Source of the DNA: Williamsia serinedens
Lineage (GTDB): Bacteria > Actinomycetota > Actinomycetes > Mycobacteriales > Mycobacteriaceae
NCBI RefSeq assembly: GCF_024171725.1
Contig: NZ_JAMTCG010000004.1
Location: forward strand, 496,001-560,000
Length of the DNA stretch: 64,000 nt
Reading direction: 5' to 3'
Shown in pieces: positions 8,487 through 16,911 of the stretch; within the stretch, counting starts at the first letter, position 1, and every line of letters begins with the position of its first letter. A program made the position numbers and the translations under genes. The notes beneath the pieces are model-generated. The model was not told the DNA's origin. It made no database searches and was given only the letters and a program-made list of their open reading frames with translations.

Positions 8487-9464
8487 TCACACTCGCGCCC
8501 ACTCCGACGCGGCGTGTCCAGCCGCGAGCAGGGCGTGGGTCCGGGTCAGCCGCTCGCGCCACCACGTCGCGCGGACGGGGTCGGCGAGCAGGAGGTCGTC
8601 GTCGGGGGCGACGAGGCGCGGGTGGACCCGACCGTCGACCGGGACGAACGGCGTCGCGACGTCGCGGGTGAACATCGTCCCGGTGCCCAGCCCACAGGCG
8701 AGGGTCTCGCCGGGGAGGGCCGCGGCGCAGGAGACACCCGCGGCCATGCCGACGGCCGAGTCCAGTGCGCTCGACACGACGATGTCGAGGTCGATGTCGG
8801 CGGCGATCGCGAGGACCCGTCGCATCCCACCCAGCGGTGCGACCTTGACCACGGCGACGTCGGCCGCGCCCGCGCGGACCACCCGCAGCGGGTCCTCGGC
8901 GCGACGGATGCTCTCGTCGGCCGCGATCGGGGTGTCGACGGCGGCGCGAACCGCCGCCAGCTCCTCGACGGTGGCGCACGGTTGTTCCGCGTACTGCAGC
9001 TCGCCGAGCTCGCGGATCGTCGAGATCGCCTGCTGCGGAGTCCACTTCCCGTTCGCGTCGACACGGACGTTCGGGACGCGGTCGCGGACGGCCGCGACGC
9101 GCCGCACCTCGTCGTCGAGGGTGTCCCCCGGTTCGGCGACCTTGACCTTCGCCGTCGTCGCGCCCGGGAAGCGGTCGAGGATGGCTGCGACGTCGTCGGC
9201 GGGGACGGCCGGGACGGTCGCGTTGACCTCGACGCTGTCGCGGAGCGGCGACGGAGGGCCCTGCCACGCAGCCTCGATCCCGGCCGCCAACCACCAGGCC
9301 GCCTCGGCGTCGTCGTACTCGGGGAACGGTCCGAACTCACCCCATCCGGCCGGCCCGCGGAACACCATCACCTCGCGGGTCGTGATGCCGCGGAACCGTT
9401 CTCGCATCGGCAACGCCACCACCTGCGCGGTGTCCAGGATCTCCTCGAGGCTCGGGATGCTCAC
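8487..9464 (-). CDS. menC: o-Succinylbenzoate synthase
   Basis: A 325-residue enolase-superfamily enzyme of menaquinone synthesis that dehydrates SHCHC to o-succinylbenzoate. The T-A-K-V-K-V-A-E-P-G segment holds the K-x-K base. V-D-A-N-G, A-D-E-S-I and K-V-A-P-L-G-G give the metal ligands and second catalytic Lys. N-terminal V-V-A-L-P-M-R-x-R-F-R-G-I-T-T-R-E closely follows mycobacterial MenC, and the length agrees. I chose the GTG at 9464 by comparison with that family; the longer frame starting at 9527 adds residues unlike it. It stands alone here, without other men genes, and a strong hairpin lies upstream. Confidence 0.9.
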   Translation of the reverse strand: MSIPSLEEILDTAQVVALPMRERFRGITTREVMVFRGPAGWGEFGPFPEYDDAEAAWWLAAGIEAAWQGPPSPLRDSVEVNATVPAVPADDVAAILDRFPGATTAKVKVAEPGDTLDDEVRRVAAVRDRVPNVRVDANGKWTPQQAISTIRELGELQYAEQPCATVEELAAVRAAVDTPIAADESIRRAEDPLRVVRAGAADVAVVKVAPLGGMRRVLAIAADIDLDIVVSSALDSAVGMAAGVSCAAALPGETLACGLGTGTMFTRDVATPFVPVDGRVHPRLVAPDDDLLLADPVRATWWRERLTRTHALLAAGHAASEWARV

Positions 9465-9499
9465 CGATCCACCGTGGCACAGATCGGATCCCGGTTTCA

Positions 9500-9532
9500 G
9501 GCGGTTCTTCCCGGCCAGCGGGAACAACCGCC
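9500..9532. terminator. Hairpin between the GNAT gene and menC
   Basis: Arms 9500-9513 and 9519-9532 (14 nt each, one mismatch) enclose the loop GCCAG. It lies just past the stop of the leftward GNAT gene and before menC, so it probably ends the GNAT transcript. Confidence 0.6.
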
Positions 9533-9548
9533 TCCTCGTGCGTCCAGA

Positions 9549-10034
9549 TCACGGATGCAGCGGCAGTCGCATCGCCAGTTCAGTCAACGACGGGTAGGCG
9601 GGGTTCTGCACGGTGACGCCGGTGGGCGCGAAGCCGAACTGCTCGTAGAGGCGCCGGGCGCGGTCGTTCGTCTCGGCGACGTGGAGCATGGCCGACGGCG
9701 CGTGCTGTGCAGACCACGCGACGAGCTCGGTCATAAGCGCGGACGCCACACCCGATCGACGTTCGTCCGGGATGACATAGACGCTGTAGACCCAGGCCAC
9801 GCCGTCCGCGACGTGTGCGCGCATCGAACCGATCCACCGCGCACCGTCGACGGTGACGAGAGCGACGCCGTGTGGATCGCGGTGCGCCTCGAGGAGCGAC
9901 CGCCACGACTGGTCGGGGCGAGCGGCCATGTCCTCGGGAGTGGCCCCGAACGCGTGGGGCGACTCGATCGCAGCGGAGATCCGGAACGCGCGGTACTCCG
10001 CCCAGTCGTCGCCGGTGAGTCGCCTGATCTCCAC
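9549..10034 (-). CDS. GNAT family N-acetyltransferase
   Basis: A 161-residue single-domain acetyltransferase. V-Y-S-V-Y-V-I-P-D-E-R-R-S-G-V-A gives beta4 and the acetyl-CoA pyrophosphate-binding loop near residues 82-97. N-D-R-A-R-R-L-Y-E-Q-F-G-F follows near residues 123-136. It transfers an acetyl group from acetyl-CoA to an amine. The substrate cannot be read from the sequence. I chose the GTG at 10034 because the domain begins there with V-E-I-R-R-L-T; further upstream the frame overlaps the divergent ABM gene. The two genes are divergent with a 72-nt gap. Confidence 0.75.
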   Translation of the reverse strand: MEIRRLTGDDWAEYRAFRISAAIESPHAFGATPEDMAARPDQSWRSLLEAHRDPHGVALVTVDGARWIGSMRAHVADGVAWVYSVYVIPDERRSGVASALMTELVAWSAQHAPSAMLHVAETNDRARRLYEQFGFAPTGVTVQNPAYPSLTELAMRLPLHP

Positions 10035-10106
10035 AGGCGGGAACCGTACGGCCGGACGCGACCCGTCGTCGACCGGATTTTCGCCCGTATCGACGACGAT
10101 CAATCG

Positions 10107-10403
10107 GTGATCACCGAACACGCGTTGCTGCCCGTCGATCCCGATCGCGCCGACGAGTTCGAGGCCGCGTTCGACGAGGCGCGGCACGTCATCGCTGCAT
10201 CGCCCGGGTTCGGCGGGCTCGAGCTGCTCCGGTCGATCGAGTCGCCCGACACCTATCTGCTGCTCGTCCGGTGGGAATCCGTCGAGGCGCACACCGGCGG
10301 CTTCCGAGGGTCATCCGGCCACACGCGGCGGAAGGAACTGCTGCACCGCTTCTACGACCCGTTCCCCACCGTCGAGCACTTCGTGCCGATCACACAGGCG
10401 TAG
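10107..10403 (+). CDS. Antibiotic biosynthesis monooxygenase (ABM) domain protein
   Basis: A 98-residue protein of the dimeric alpha/beta barrel ABM fold. The pattern is a beta-strand start (V-I-T-E-H-A-L-L), helix F-E-A-A-F-D-E-A-R, G-F-G-G-L-E-L, L-L-V-R-W-E-S-V-E-A-H, and a C-terminal F-Y-D-P-F-P-T-V-E-H-F. Family members include quinone monooxygenases, heme degraders and many small enzymes of unknown substrate. No heme-ligand motif is obvious. The GTG at 10107 gives the complete domain. It faces the carboxylesterase gene, with a hairpin between them. Confidence 0.75.
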   Translation: MITEHALLPVDPDRADEFEAAFDEARHVIAASPGFGGLELLRSIESPDTYLLLVRWESVEAHTGGFRGSSGHTRRKELLHRFYDPFPTVEHFVPITQA

Positions 10404-10409
10404 TGATCG

Positions 10410-10426
10410 TTCCCGCTCAGCGGGAA
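10410..10426. terminator. Hairpin between convergent genes
   Basis: TTCCCGC-TCA-GCGGGAA is a perfect 7-bp stem with a 3-nt loop, between the ABM gene stop at 10403 and the carboxylesterase stop at 10446. Confidence 0.5.
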
Positions 10427-10445
10427 ACATCGCTACGGATCGGCG

Positions 10446-11972
10446 TCAGCGGACTCCGGTGAGGGGGAGTTCGTCGGCGCGGGGGTCGTGCACGACGGCG
10501 TCGGGCGCGAGGTCGGGGTCGCCGAAGGTGCGGACAGGGCGAGGTGAGTCCGGACGTACCGCGTCCCAGCCGGGATCGCCGGTGGTCGCGAACCGGACCC
10601 AGGTCGCGTGGACGTCGTCGGCCAGCCACTGCGGCGCCTCGGGGCCCGTCATCGCCGCGGTTCGGTCGAGGGTGTCGAAGACGAACGGCAGCTCGAGCGC
10701 ATGCGCCGAGCGCAGGTCGCGCACCGGTGTGGGCCAGGCGAACTCGTACTGCCACGCCGACTGCCCGTCGCGCGCGGCGATCGCGTCGACGATGTCGGCG
10801 CTGCCCGACCGGAACGCGTGGTCGGTGAGTGCGGCACACAGGACGTCCCCGGGGGTCGCGCCGGGACGGTTGCCCGAGTAGACCGACGCCGCGTCGCCGT
10901 CCATGCCGAAACGCGCGAACACCGCCGGCAGCAGCTCCTCGGTCACACCACCGGCGACCCCGGTCGGCACGAGGAAGAAACGGAACTCGTCGCGCGTCGT
11001 GCCGACGAGCACGTCTACACCGGTGCCCGCGCCGCCGCGCAGCGCGTCGATCGGCAGCTGCTCCTGCACGGTACCGTCGATCGTGGGGAACAGCGCCATG
11101 ATCCCGAGCCCGCGAGACACGATGGAGCGACCCCATCGCTGCGGGTTCGGATCGGTCATCAGCGCGACCGTCTGGTCGGTCTGGGCCTTGAGGATCGTGT
11201 CGGTGTCGAGCTGGGCGACGCCGGACACGGTGGGCGGCAGGCTGAACCGCTCGGTGAAGTCGGCGGTGACGAGACGCGCGTCGGCGACCTCGGCCGCGGC
11301 CGCCCCGCTGCCGCTCTGGACGACCGCGCGACGGAAGAGGCCCGCGGCGAGCGGTGACGCCAGCAGCGACGCGATGCTCATCGCGCCGGCCGACTCCCCG
11401 AAGACGGTGACGCGGTCCGGGTCTCCGCCGAACGCGGCGACGTTGTCCTGCACCCACCGCAGCGCGGCGATCTGGTCGAGCAGGCCCCGATTGTCCGGCG
11501 CGCCGGGGAGGCTGAGGAACCCGAGCGCGCCCAGGCGGTAGTTGATGCCGACCATGACGACACCGTCGCGCGCGAACGCCGCCCCGTCGTAGGTCGGGAT
11601 GCTGTGGGCGCCGCGGACGAACGCGCCACCGTGGATCCACACCATCACCGGCAGCCCGCGGGCGCCGGGGTCGGGCGTCCAGACCGACAGGTTCAGCGAC
11701 TCGTCACCCGGCGAGACCGAGGCCGGCAGCAACTGATCGAACGGTGCGACGTACGGCGTCTGCGGCGGGGTCGGGCCGTGCGCCGTCGCGTCGCGCTCGC
11801 CGTCCCACGGGTGGACGGGAGCCGGGGCGGCGAACCGCGCCTCCCCCACCAGCGGCGCGGCGTACGGGATGTTCAGGAACGCGTGGACGGTGCTGTCCCC
11901 CACCGGCACCCGCGCTCCCCGCAGGACACCCGCAGCCGTCGTCACCCGCACACCGTCGTGCTCGTCAGTCAT
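10446..11972 (-). CDS. Type-B carboxylesterase
   Basis: A 508-residue alpha/beta hydrolase of the carboxylesterase/lipase family. The oxyanion-hole motif I-H-G-G-A-F is near residue 106 and the nucleophile elbow F-G-E-S-A-G-A near residue 190. E-R-T-style Glu and His triad partners are expected later (T-R-D-E-F-R-F and A-H-A-L-E-L-P-F-V-F). It hydrolyses carboxylic esters. There is no signal peptide, so it is cytosolic. It is transcribed leftward alone and is divergent from a secreted nuclease. The natural ester is unknown. Confidence 0.85.
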   Translation of the reverse strand: MTDEHDGVRVTTAAGVLRGARVPVGDSTVHAFLNIPYAAPLVGEARFAAPAPVHPWDGERDATAHGPTPPQTPYVAPFDQLLPASVSPGDESLNLSVWTPDPGARGLPVMVWIHGGAFVRGAHSIPTYDGAAFARDGVVMVGINYRLGALGFLSLPGAPDNRGLLDQIAALRWVQDNVAAFGGDPDRVTVFGESAGAMSIASLLASPLAAGLFRRAVVQSGSGAAAAEVADARLVTADFTERFSLPPTVSGVAQLDTDTILKAQTDQTVALMTDPNPQRWGRSIVSRGLGIMALFPTIDGTVQEQLPIDALRGGAGTGVDVLVGTTRDEFRFFLVPTGVAGGVTEELLPAVFARFGMDGDAASVYSGNRPGATPGDVLCAALTDHAFRSGSADIVDAIAARDGQSAWQYEFAWPTPVRDLRSAHALELPFVFDTLDRTAAMTGPEAPQWLADDVHATWVRFATTGDPGWDAVRPDSPRPVRTFGDPDLAPDAVVHDPRADELPLTGVR

Positions 11973-12129
11973 GCCGACCAGCCTGCCACGCGCTGCTCGG
12001 CACCGGCGGCATTCGGCCATTCCGTTAGTTCGCACACCATTCGTGTCGATGCAACTGTCCGTGCATCCGAGGTCCCTAGCGTCCGCGACAAGGGGGACGA
12101 CGGGGGACGACGCGAAGGATCCACAACCC

Positions 12130-12771
12130 ATGCCCTTGCTGTCACGCGGGCGGCTCCTTGCCGCCCTGCTGGTCGTGTTCGCCACGTCGGCAACGACTCT
12201 CGTCGCCGGACCGGCCGGCGCCACACCACCCGACATCCCGTCGGCGTCGACCGCGCGATCGATGCTCGCGGGGCTGACCGTTGCCGCCGAGGGCTCGATG
12301 TCCGGGTACTCGCGTGACCTGTTCCCCCACTGGATCGCCCAGTCCGGCACCTGCGACACCCGCGAGACCGTCCTGAAGCGCGACGGCACCAGCGTCGTCA
12401 CCGGCAGCGACTGTTACCCGACGTCCGGCCGCTGGTACTCGCCCTACGACGGGGCGACGCTGACCGCGGCCTCCGACGTCGACATCGACCACGTCGTGCC
12501 ACTGGCCGAGGCGTGGCGGTCGGGTGCGGCGTCGTGGACGACGGCGCGGCGGCAGGCGTTCGCCAACGACCTGCAGCACGCACAGCTGATCGCGGTGTCG
12601 GCGAGTGCGAATCGCAGCAAGGGCGACCAGGACCCGTCCACGTGGCAGCCGACGCTCACGTCCTACCGATGCACCTACGCCCGCATGTGGATCGGCTCGA
12701 AGGACGCGTGGGGCCTGAGCCTCCAGTCCTCCGAGAAGTCCGCACTGTCCGCCGCACTCGACGCCTGCTGA
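12130..12771 (+). CDS. Secreted HNH-type (DUF1524/GmrSD C-terminal-like) nuclease
   Basis: A 213-residue protein with a clear Sec signal peptide (basic start, hydrophobic core, cleavage near A-G-A-T-P). The mature part carries the beta-beta-alpha-Me metal motif D-I-D-H-V-V-P-L-A-E-A-W near residue 119 and later A-N-R-S-K-G-D-Q-D-P, the layout of the DUF1524 HNH domain. Small exported versions occur widely in actinobacteria and probably degrade extracellular nucleic acid. The exact role is inferred. Several Cys residues may form disulfides. The downstream gene follows after 11 nt and may be in the same transcript. Confidence 0.8.
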   Translation: MPLLSRGRLLAALLVVFATSATTLVAGPAGATPPDIPSASTARSMLAGLTVAAEGSMSGYSRDLFPHWIAQSGTCDTRETVLKRDGTSVVTGSDCYPTSGRWYSPYDGATLTAASDVDIDHVVPLAEAWRSGAASWTTARRQAFANDLQHAQLIAVSASANRSKGDQDPSTWQPTLTSYRCTYARMWIGSKDAWGLSLQSSEKSALSAALDAC

Positions 12772-12782
12772 GAGGATCCACC

Positions 12783-13034
12783 GTGCCCGAACTGTTTACC
12801 GTCACCACCGTCACCCCCGGTGCCGTCATGACCGACGAGGTCGGAGTCATCACCGGATCGGTCGAGATCGTCTGCGACTGCGACGATTCTGCGCACGCCA
12901 CGGTTCGCGTCCGCTACGAGGACGCGGCCGAGTGGTACCGCGTCAGCGAACTCGACCGCGACCTCGCCGGCCCCGACGACCTCGACGCGTTCCACCGCGA
13001 GGTCGTCGGGATGTTCACCGCCCCGGCGACCTGA
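12783..13034 (+). CDS. Small hypothetical protein
   Basis: An 83-residue acidic protein with a GTG start and a good GAGAGGA site 6 nt before it. Features are V-C-D-C-D-D-S near residue 30 and R-V-R-Y-E-D-A-A-E-W-Y near residue 43. I recognise no family. It has no signal peptide or membrane segment. It follows the secreted nuclease closely, suggesting co-transcription. Its 3' 121 nt overlap the 3' end of the convergent mftF frame, which makes one of the two ends doubtful. Confidence 0.6.
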   Translation: MPELFTVTTVTPGAVMTDEVGVITGSVEIVCDCDDSAHATVRVRYEDAAEWYRVSELDRDLAGPDDLDAFHREVVGMFTAPAT

Positions 13035-14392
13035 GCCGTCCGCGCGCGAGGTCGGACGGTCGGCAGCAGACCGGCCACCGACCTCGCGCGAACGGCGCCG
13101 CTCCAGACGCCGGCGCAGTAGGCGAGGTCGTCGAGCAGACCGATGACGGGGAACGCCACGACGTCGACGGCTCGCTTCCCGGCGCCGTGGGAGGCCGGCG
13201 TCACCGCGTCCCGTGTCCGCAGGACGAGGTCCGCGGCGATCGCCACTGCTGCCCATCGGCGGGACACGGGTGACACCACCGCGACGGCAACCGCGACCGG
13301 CGCGTAGACGCGGACCGCCAGCGATGCGAGATGCCTCAGCGCGTGGGGTGCAGCCCGTGCCACCACACGCGTCGCGACGGCGCTCGCGACGGGTGTCTGT
13401 GCGACGAGGCGCCGGTGGTGGCGGTGGTCCGTCGCCAGCCCGATCACACCGGCGGCTGCGCGGATGTGCCACGGGAGGCCGGTCGCGGCGAGCAGGACCG
13501 CTGCTGTCAGCGGCGTCAGCTCGATCGGCGCCCCCGCTGCGCGGTGCCTCCGGGCAAGACCGCACGTCCCTGTGCCGTACTGATGGCGACGACGCAGCAC
13601 CCCGAGGAGACCGGTACGCCGGTGCTGGTGTCGGACCCGCGCCGTGGGCACGAACTGGACGGCTCGACCGGCGGCGACCACACGCCAACACAGGTCGACG
13701 TCCTCACCGATGCGCAGATCCTCATCCCACGCCGTCGCCCACGTGCTGCGGACCACCATCGCCGCACCGGGCACGAAGGTGACCGCCGTGTGCGGTGCGA
13801 CACGACACAGCCGGTCGCCGCGATCGAGTGAGCTGGTCGCGGCGTCGTATCGCGCAACGACGCCGTCGCTGCCGGTGTCGGCGAGTACGCGGGGCGCGAC
13901 GATGTCGACGAGGGGGTCGTCGAAATGCGGGAGCAGGTGGTCGAGCCAACCGGCTTCGGCGACGACATCCGAGTCGAGAAACGCCACGAGCGGAGTGCCC
14001 GCCGCACGCGCACCGACCACCCGCGCCGCCCCCGGACCACGATTCACGGGCAGCCTGATCACGGTGACCGACGGATGCACGTCGACGTCGACCCGCACCG
14101 GGATCGCGGATGCGTCGTCCACCACGATGACCGGCGTGTCCCGCACCGATCGCAGGAGCCGGTCGAGACCCGCCGCGTCGTCGCGTACGGGCACGACGAC
14201 GGTCACCGCGATCCCCGTCCTGCCGGACCGCACGATCGGGGTCGCGACACCCAGCTCGATGAGCGTCCGCGCGAACCGCGCCGACGCGGGGTCGCCCACG
14301 ACGAACCGATCCCGCCTCGCCAACCGTGAGGTCGTCTGGTCCAGGCGCACCGTCCGCAGGGGCCATCCGCCGATGAGCCACGGGTCGACCAC
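12914..14392 (-). CDS. mftF: Mycofactocin glycosyltransferase MftF
   Basis: A GT2-family enzyme that adds beta-1,4-linked glucose units to premycofactocin. V-T-V-V-V-P-V-R-D near residue 63 opens the GT-A domain. F-L-D-S-D-V supplies the DxD motif, and G-E-D-V-D-L-C-W-R the downstream acidic motif. Hydrophobic segments follow after about residue 290. The GTG at 14392 is the first ATG/GTG/TTG in frame, but coding similarity continues upstream with L-P-D-G-F, conserved in MftF proteins. The true start may be a CTG at 14470 that overlaps the mftD stop. The last roughly 45 residues run antisense through a convergent small gene and look unlike the family. mftE, usually between mftD and mftF, is absent. 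Confidence 0.85.
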   Translation of the reverse strand: MVDPWLIGGWPLRTVRLDQTTSRLARRDRFVVGDPASARFARTLIELGVATPIVRSGRTGIAVTVVVPVRDDAAGLDRLLRSVRDTPVIVVDDASAIPVRVDVDVHPSVTVIRLPVNRGPGAARVVGARAAGTPLVAFLDSDVVAEAGWLDHLLPHFDDPLVDIVAPRVLADTGSDGVVARYDAATSSLDRGDRLCRVAPHTAVTFVPGAAMVVRSTWATAWDEDLRIGEDVDLCWRVVAAGRAVQFVPTARVRHQHRRTGLLGVLRRRHQYGTGTCGLARRHRAAGAPIELTPLTAAVLLAATGLPWHIRAAAGVIGLATDHRHHRRLVAQTPVASAVATRVVARAAPHALRHLASLAVRVYAPVAVAVAVVSPVSRRWAAVAIAADLVLRTRDAVTPASHGAGKRAVDVVAFPVIGLLDDLAYCAGVWSGAVRARSVAGLLPTVRPRARTAQVAGAVNIPTTSRWNASRSSGPARSRSSSLTRYHSAASS

Positions 14393-14459
14393 GACGAACC
14401 CGCTGCGATCGACCTCGACACAGAATCCGTCGGGTAGGACACCGGAACTCGCCGGGCCG

Positions 14460-15650
14460 TCAGCGGACAGCGTCGTGTCCGAATCGCTTCTCGAAGCCCT
14501 CGGGCATGACGAGGTCGTCGCGGGTGAGTTCGTGGATGCTCTTGCGGCCCAGTCCCATCAGTGCGGAGTCGATGCCGCCGCGCATGATGTCGAGGACGTT
14601 CTCCACGCCGGCCTGGCCGTTGGCCGCAAGACCCCACAGGTAGGCGCGGCCGATCATCACCGCACGCGCACCGAGCGCCACGGCCTTGACCACGTCACTG
14701 CCGCGGCGGACACCGCCGTCGAGCAGTACCTCGACGTCGTGACCGACGGCGTCGGCGATCGGTCCCAGCATGCGGATCGAGGCCGGCGTCCCGTCCAGGT
14801 TGTTGCCGCCGTGGTTCGACACCGAGATCGCCGTCGCACCGATGTCCACCGCACGACGCGCATCGTCGAGCCGAGTGATGCCCTTGACCATGAACGGCCC
14901 GTCCCACTGTTCCCGCAGCCAGGCCAGGTCCTCCCACGACGGCGGCGCGGTCTGCATCCACTGCCCGTACGCACCGAAGAACGTCGGGCCCTTCTGGCCC
15001 TGGTCGACGACGTTCGGGGCGGTGAGATCGGGGATGACGGGCTTGCCCTTGTTGAACCAGTCCCACAGGTACCGCGGGCGCATCGCGATCTCCGGGGCCA
15101 ACTTCAGCAGCGCCTTGACGTCGACCTTCTCCGGGATCTCCGGCGACCCCCAGTCCCTCCCCATGGAGAACGACCAGTCGGTGGTGACGATCAGACCCTT
15201 CGCCCCGGCCGCGCGGGCACGCTCGGCTCGCCGCAGGATGTCCTCCCTCGAGTTCAGCCAATAGGCCTGGAAGAAAATGCTGTCGTTGACAGCGGTGACG
15301 TCCTCGATCGCCCGGCTGGCGAAGCTCGACAGACCCATCGCCGTGCCGCGGGAGGCGGCTGCGCGGGCGACGGCGACCTCGCCTTCCTTGTCCACCGCCT
15401 GCACGCCGGTCGGCGAGATGATCACCGGCAGCGAGATCTCCTGGCCCATCACCGACGTCGACAACTCGCGGTCGGCGTGCGCACCGACGACATGCGGCGC
15501 GAACCCGATCTCGGAGAACGCCTCCACGTTGTCGGCGAGAGTGACTCCCTTCTCGCTACCCGCGACGAGCGAGGAATACACCGACTTCGGCAGGCGCTTC
15601 TTCGCGCGACGCTGCGCCTCGAGAACGGTCTCGAACCAGGGATTCGACAT
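14460..15650 (-). CDS. mftD: Mycofactocin system FMN dehydrogenase MftD
   Basis: A 396-residue flavoprotein of the lactate/glycolate oxidase family. By published work on the family it oxidatively deaminates the MftA-derived AHDP to the alpha-keto amide premycofactocin. Visible features are I-I-S-P-T-G-V near residue 75, the catalytic-region S-N-H-G-G-N-N-L-D-G near residue 282, and C-terminal FMN-phosphate loops L-D-G-G-V-R-R-G-S-D and G-R-A-Y-L-W-G. ATG at 15650. It follows mftC after 55 nt and its end abuts or overlaps mftF. The substrate normally requires MftE, which is not encoded here. Confidence 0.93.
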   Translation of the reverse strand: MSNPWFETVLEAQRRAKKRLPKSVYSSLVAGSEKGVTLADNVEAFSEIGFAPHVVGAHADRELSTSVMGQEISLPVIISPTGVQAVDKEGEVAVARAAASRGTAMGLSSFASRAIEDVTAVNDSIFFQAYWLNSREDILRRAERARAAGAKGLIVTTDWSFSMGRDWGSPEIPEKVDVKALLKLAPEIAMRPRYLWDWFNKGKPVIPDLTAPNVVDQGQKGPTFFGAYGQWMQTAPPSWEDLAWLREQWDGPFMVKGITRLDDARRAVDIGATAISVSNHGGNNLDGTPASIRMLGPIADAVGHDVEVLLDGGVRRGSDVVKAVALGARAVMIGRAYLWGLAANGQAGVENVLDIMRGGIDSALMGLGRKSIHELTRDDLVMPEGFEKRFGHDAVR

Positions 15651-15677
15651 GGGTGATCAACTGCTTTCGTGGAGAGG

Positions 15678-15723
15678 TCAGCGGGCGAAGCCCGCGGTGT
15701 GGTCGTCAGCGGGCGAAGCCCGC
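15678..15723. repeat. 18-bp direct repeat with internal hairpins at the mftC stop
   Basis: TCAGCGGGCGAAGCCCGC occurs at 15678-15695 and again at 15706-15723. The second copy contains the mftC stop codon and last codons, so the first looks like a duplicated gene end. Each copy holds the hairpin GCGGGC-GAA-GCCCGC. They lie in the short mftC-mftD spacer and could act as mRNA processing or stability elements. Confidence 0.7.
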
Positions 15724-16911
15724 GAGGGGGTTCTCGTCGCAGTCCCGCGACGGGGGTCGGGTCATGAGCTGTAGGGGCACGCCACGGGAGTGGTCCTTGT
15801 TCGGCGTCGGCGTGCTGCGGTCGCCGGCGAGCAGCGACTCCCCGTAGCCCTGCACGCATTCAGGGTCCGGGCCGTCCAACGGCAAGCCGGTGAAGAACTT
15901 CGCCGCCATGCACCCGCCACGACAGGAGTCGTAGTGGTTGCACGACGCGCACGCGCCGGCGCTCTGCGGTTCCCGCAGTTCGGTGAACAGCTCCGAGTGC
16001 TGCCACACCTCCCGGAAGCCACCGGGCTCGGTGACGTTGCCGGCGAGGAAGTTCTCGTGGATCGCGAACGGACACGCATACACATCGCCCACCGGGTCGA
16101 TGAGGCACACCACCCGTCCCGCACCGCACAGGTTCAACCCCGGCAACGCACCGCCGGGTGAGCCGTCGGAGAACGCGGACAGGTGGAAGAACGAGTCCCC
16201 GGTCAACACACCCTCCCCATGGGCGACCAGCCAGTCATAGAGGGCGCGTTGCTGTTCCGGCCGCGGGTGCAGGTCATCCCACACATCCGCACCCCGACCC
16301 GACGGACGCAACCGCGTGATCCGCAACGTCGCCCCGAAACGATCCGCGAGAGATTTGAACTCGTCGAGCTGCGACACGTTGTGACGGGTGACGACGACAC
16401 TGATCTTGGCGTCGCGGAACCCGGCGTCGGCGAGATTCTGCAGCGCACGCACCGCCATGTCGAACGACCCCGCACCCCGCACCGCGTCGTTGACCTCCGC
16501 GGTGGCCCCGTCGAGCGAGATCTGCACGTCCACGTAATCCGACGCCGCCAACCGGGCCGCCACCTCCGGGGTGATCCGTAACCCGTTGGTGGAGAACTTC
16601 ACCCCCACCTGATGCTCCGTCGCGTAGTCGACCAACTCCCAGAAGTCCGACCGCACCGTCGGCTCCCCGCCACCGATGTTGACGTAGAACACCTGCATCC
16701 GCTGCAACTCGTCGATGATGGCCTTGCACTGCTCGGTGGACAGCTCGCGGGGGTCGCGCTTGCCCGACGACGACAGGCAGTGCACACACGCCAGGTTGCA
16801 GGCATACGTCAGCTCCCACGTCAGGCAGATCGGCGCATCCAGGCCGCGCTCGAACTGATCCACCAGACGCGGAACCGGTTGAGAAGCGGGGCGGTCGAGC
16901 ATCGAGGTCAT
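15706..16911 (-). CDS. mftC: Mycofactocin radical SAM maturase MftC
   Basis: A 401-residue radical SAM peptide maturase that decarboxylates the C-terminal Tyr of MftA and then forms the Val-Tyr crosslink. The radical SAM cluster motif C-N-L-A-C-V-H-C is at Cys38, 42 and 45. G-G-G-E-P follows near residue 80. The C-terminal SPASM region has many Cys residues (C-G-A-G-R-V-V-C, then C-A-S-C-N-H-Y-D-S-C-R-G-G-C) for auxiliary Fe-S clusters. ATG at 16911 overlaps the mftB stop (ATGA). The tail ends within a duplicated 18-bp element. Confidence 0.96.
   Translation of the reverse strand: MTSMLDRPASQPVPRLVDQFERGLDAPICLTWELTYACNLACVHCLSSSGKRDPRELSTEQCKAIIDELQRMQVFYVNIGGGEPTVRSDFWELVDYATEHQVGVKFSTNGLRITPEVAARLAASDYVDVQISLDGATAEVNDAVRGAGSFDMAVRALQNLADAGFRDAKISVVVTRHNVSQLDEFKSLADRFGATLRITRLRPSGRGADVWDDLHPRPEQQRALYDWLVAHGEGVLTGDSFFHLSAFSDGSPGGALPGLNLCGAGRVVCLIDPVGDVYACPFAIHENFLAGNVTEPGGFREVWQHSELFTELREPQSAGACASCNHYDSCRGGCMAAKFFTGLPLDGPDPECVQGYGESLLAGDRSTPTPNKDHSRGVPLQLMTRPPSRDCDENPLAGFAR

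Noticed and set aside
7197-10403. Long rightward open frame opposite the P450 and menC genes
   Set aside because: A shadow of the leftward genes. Only its last 98 codons (10107-10403) form a recognisable domain, and that part is annotated.
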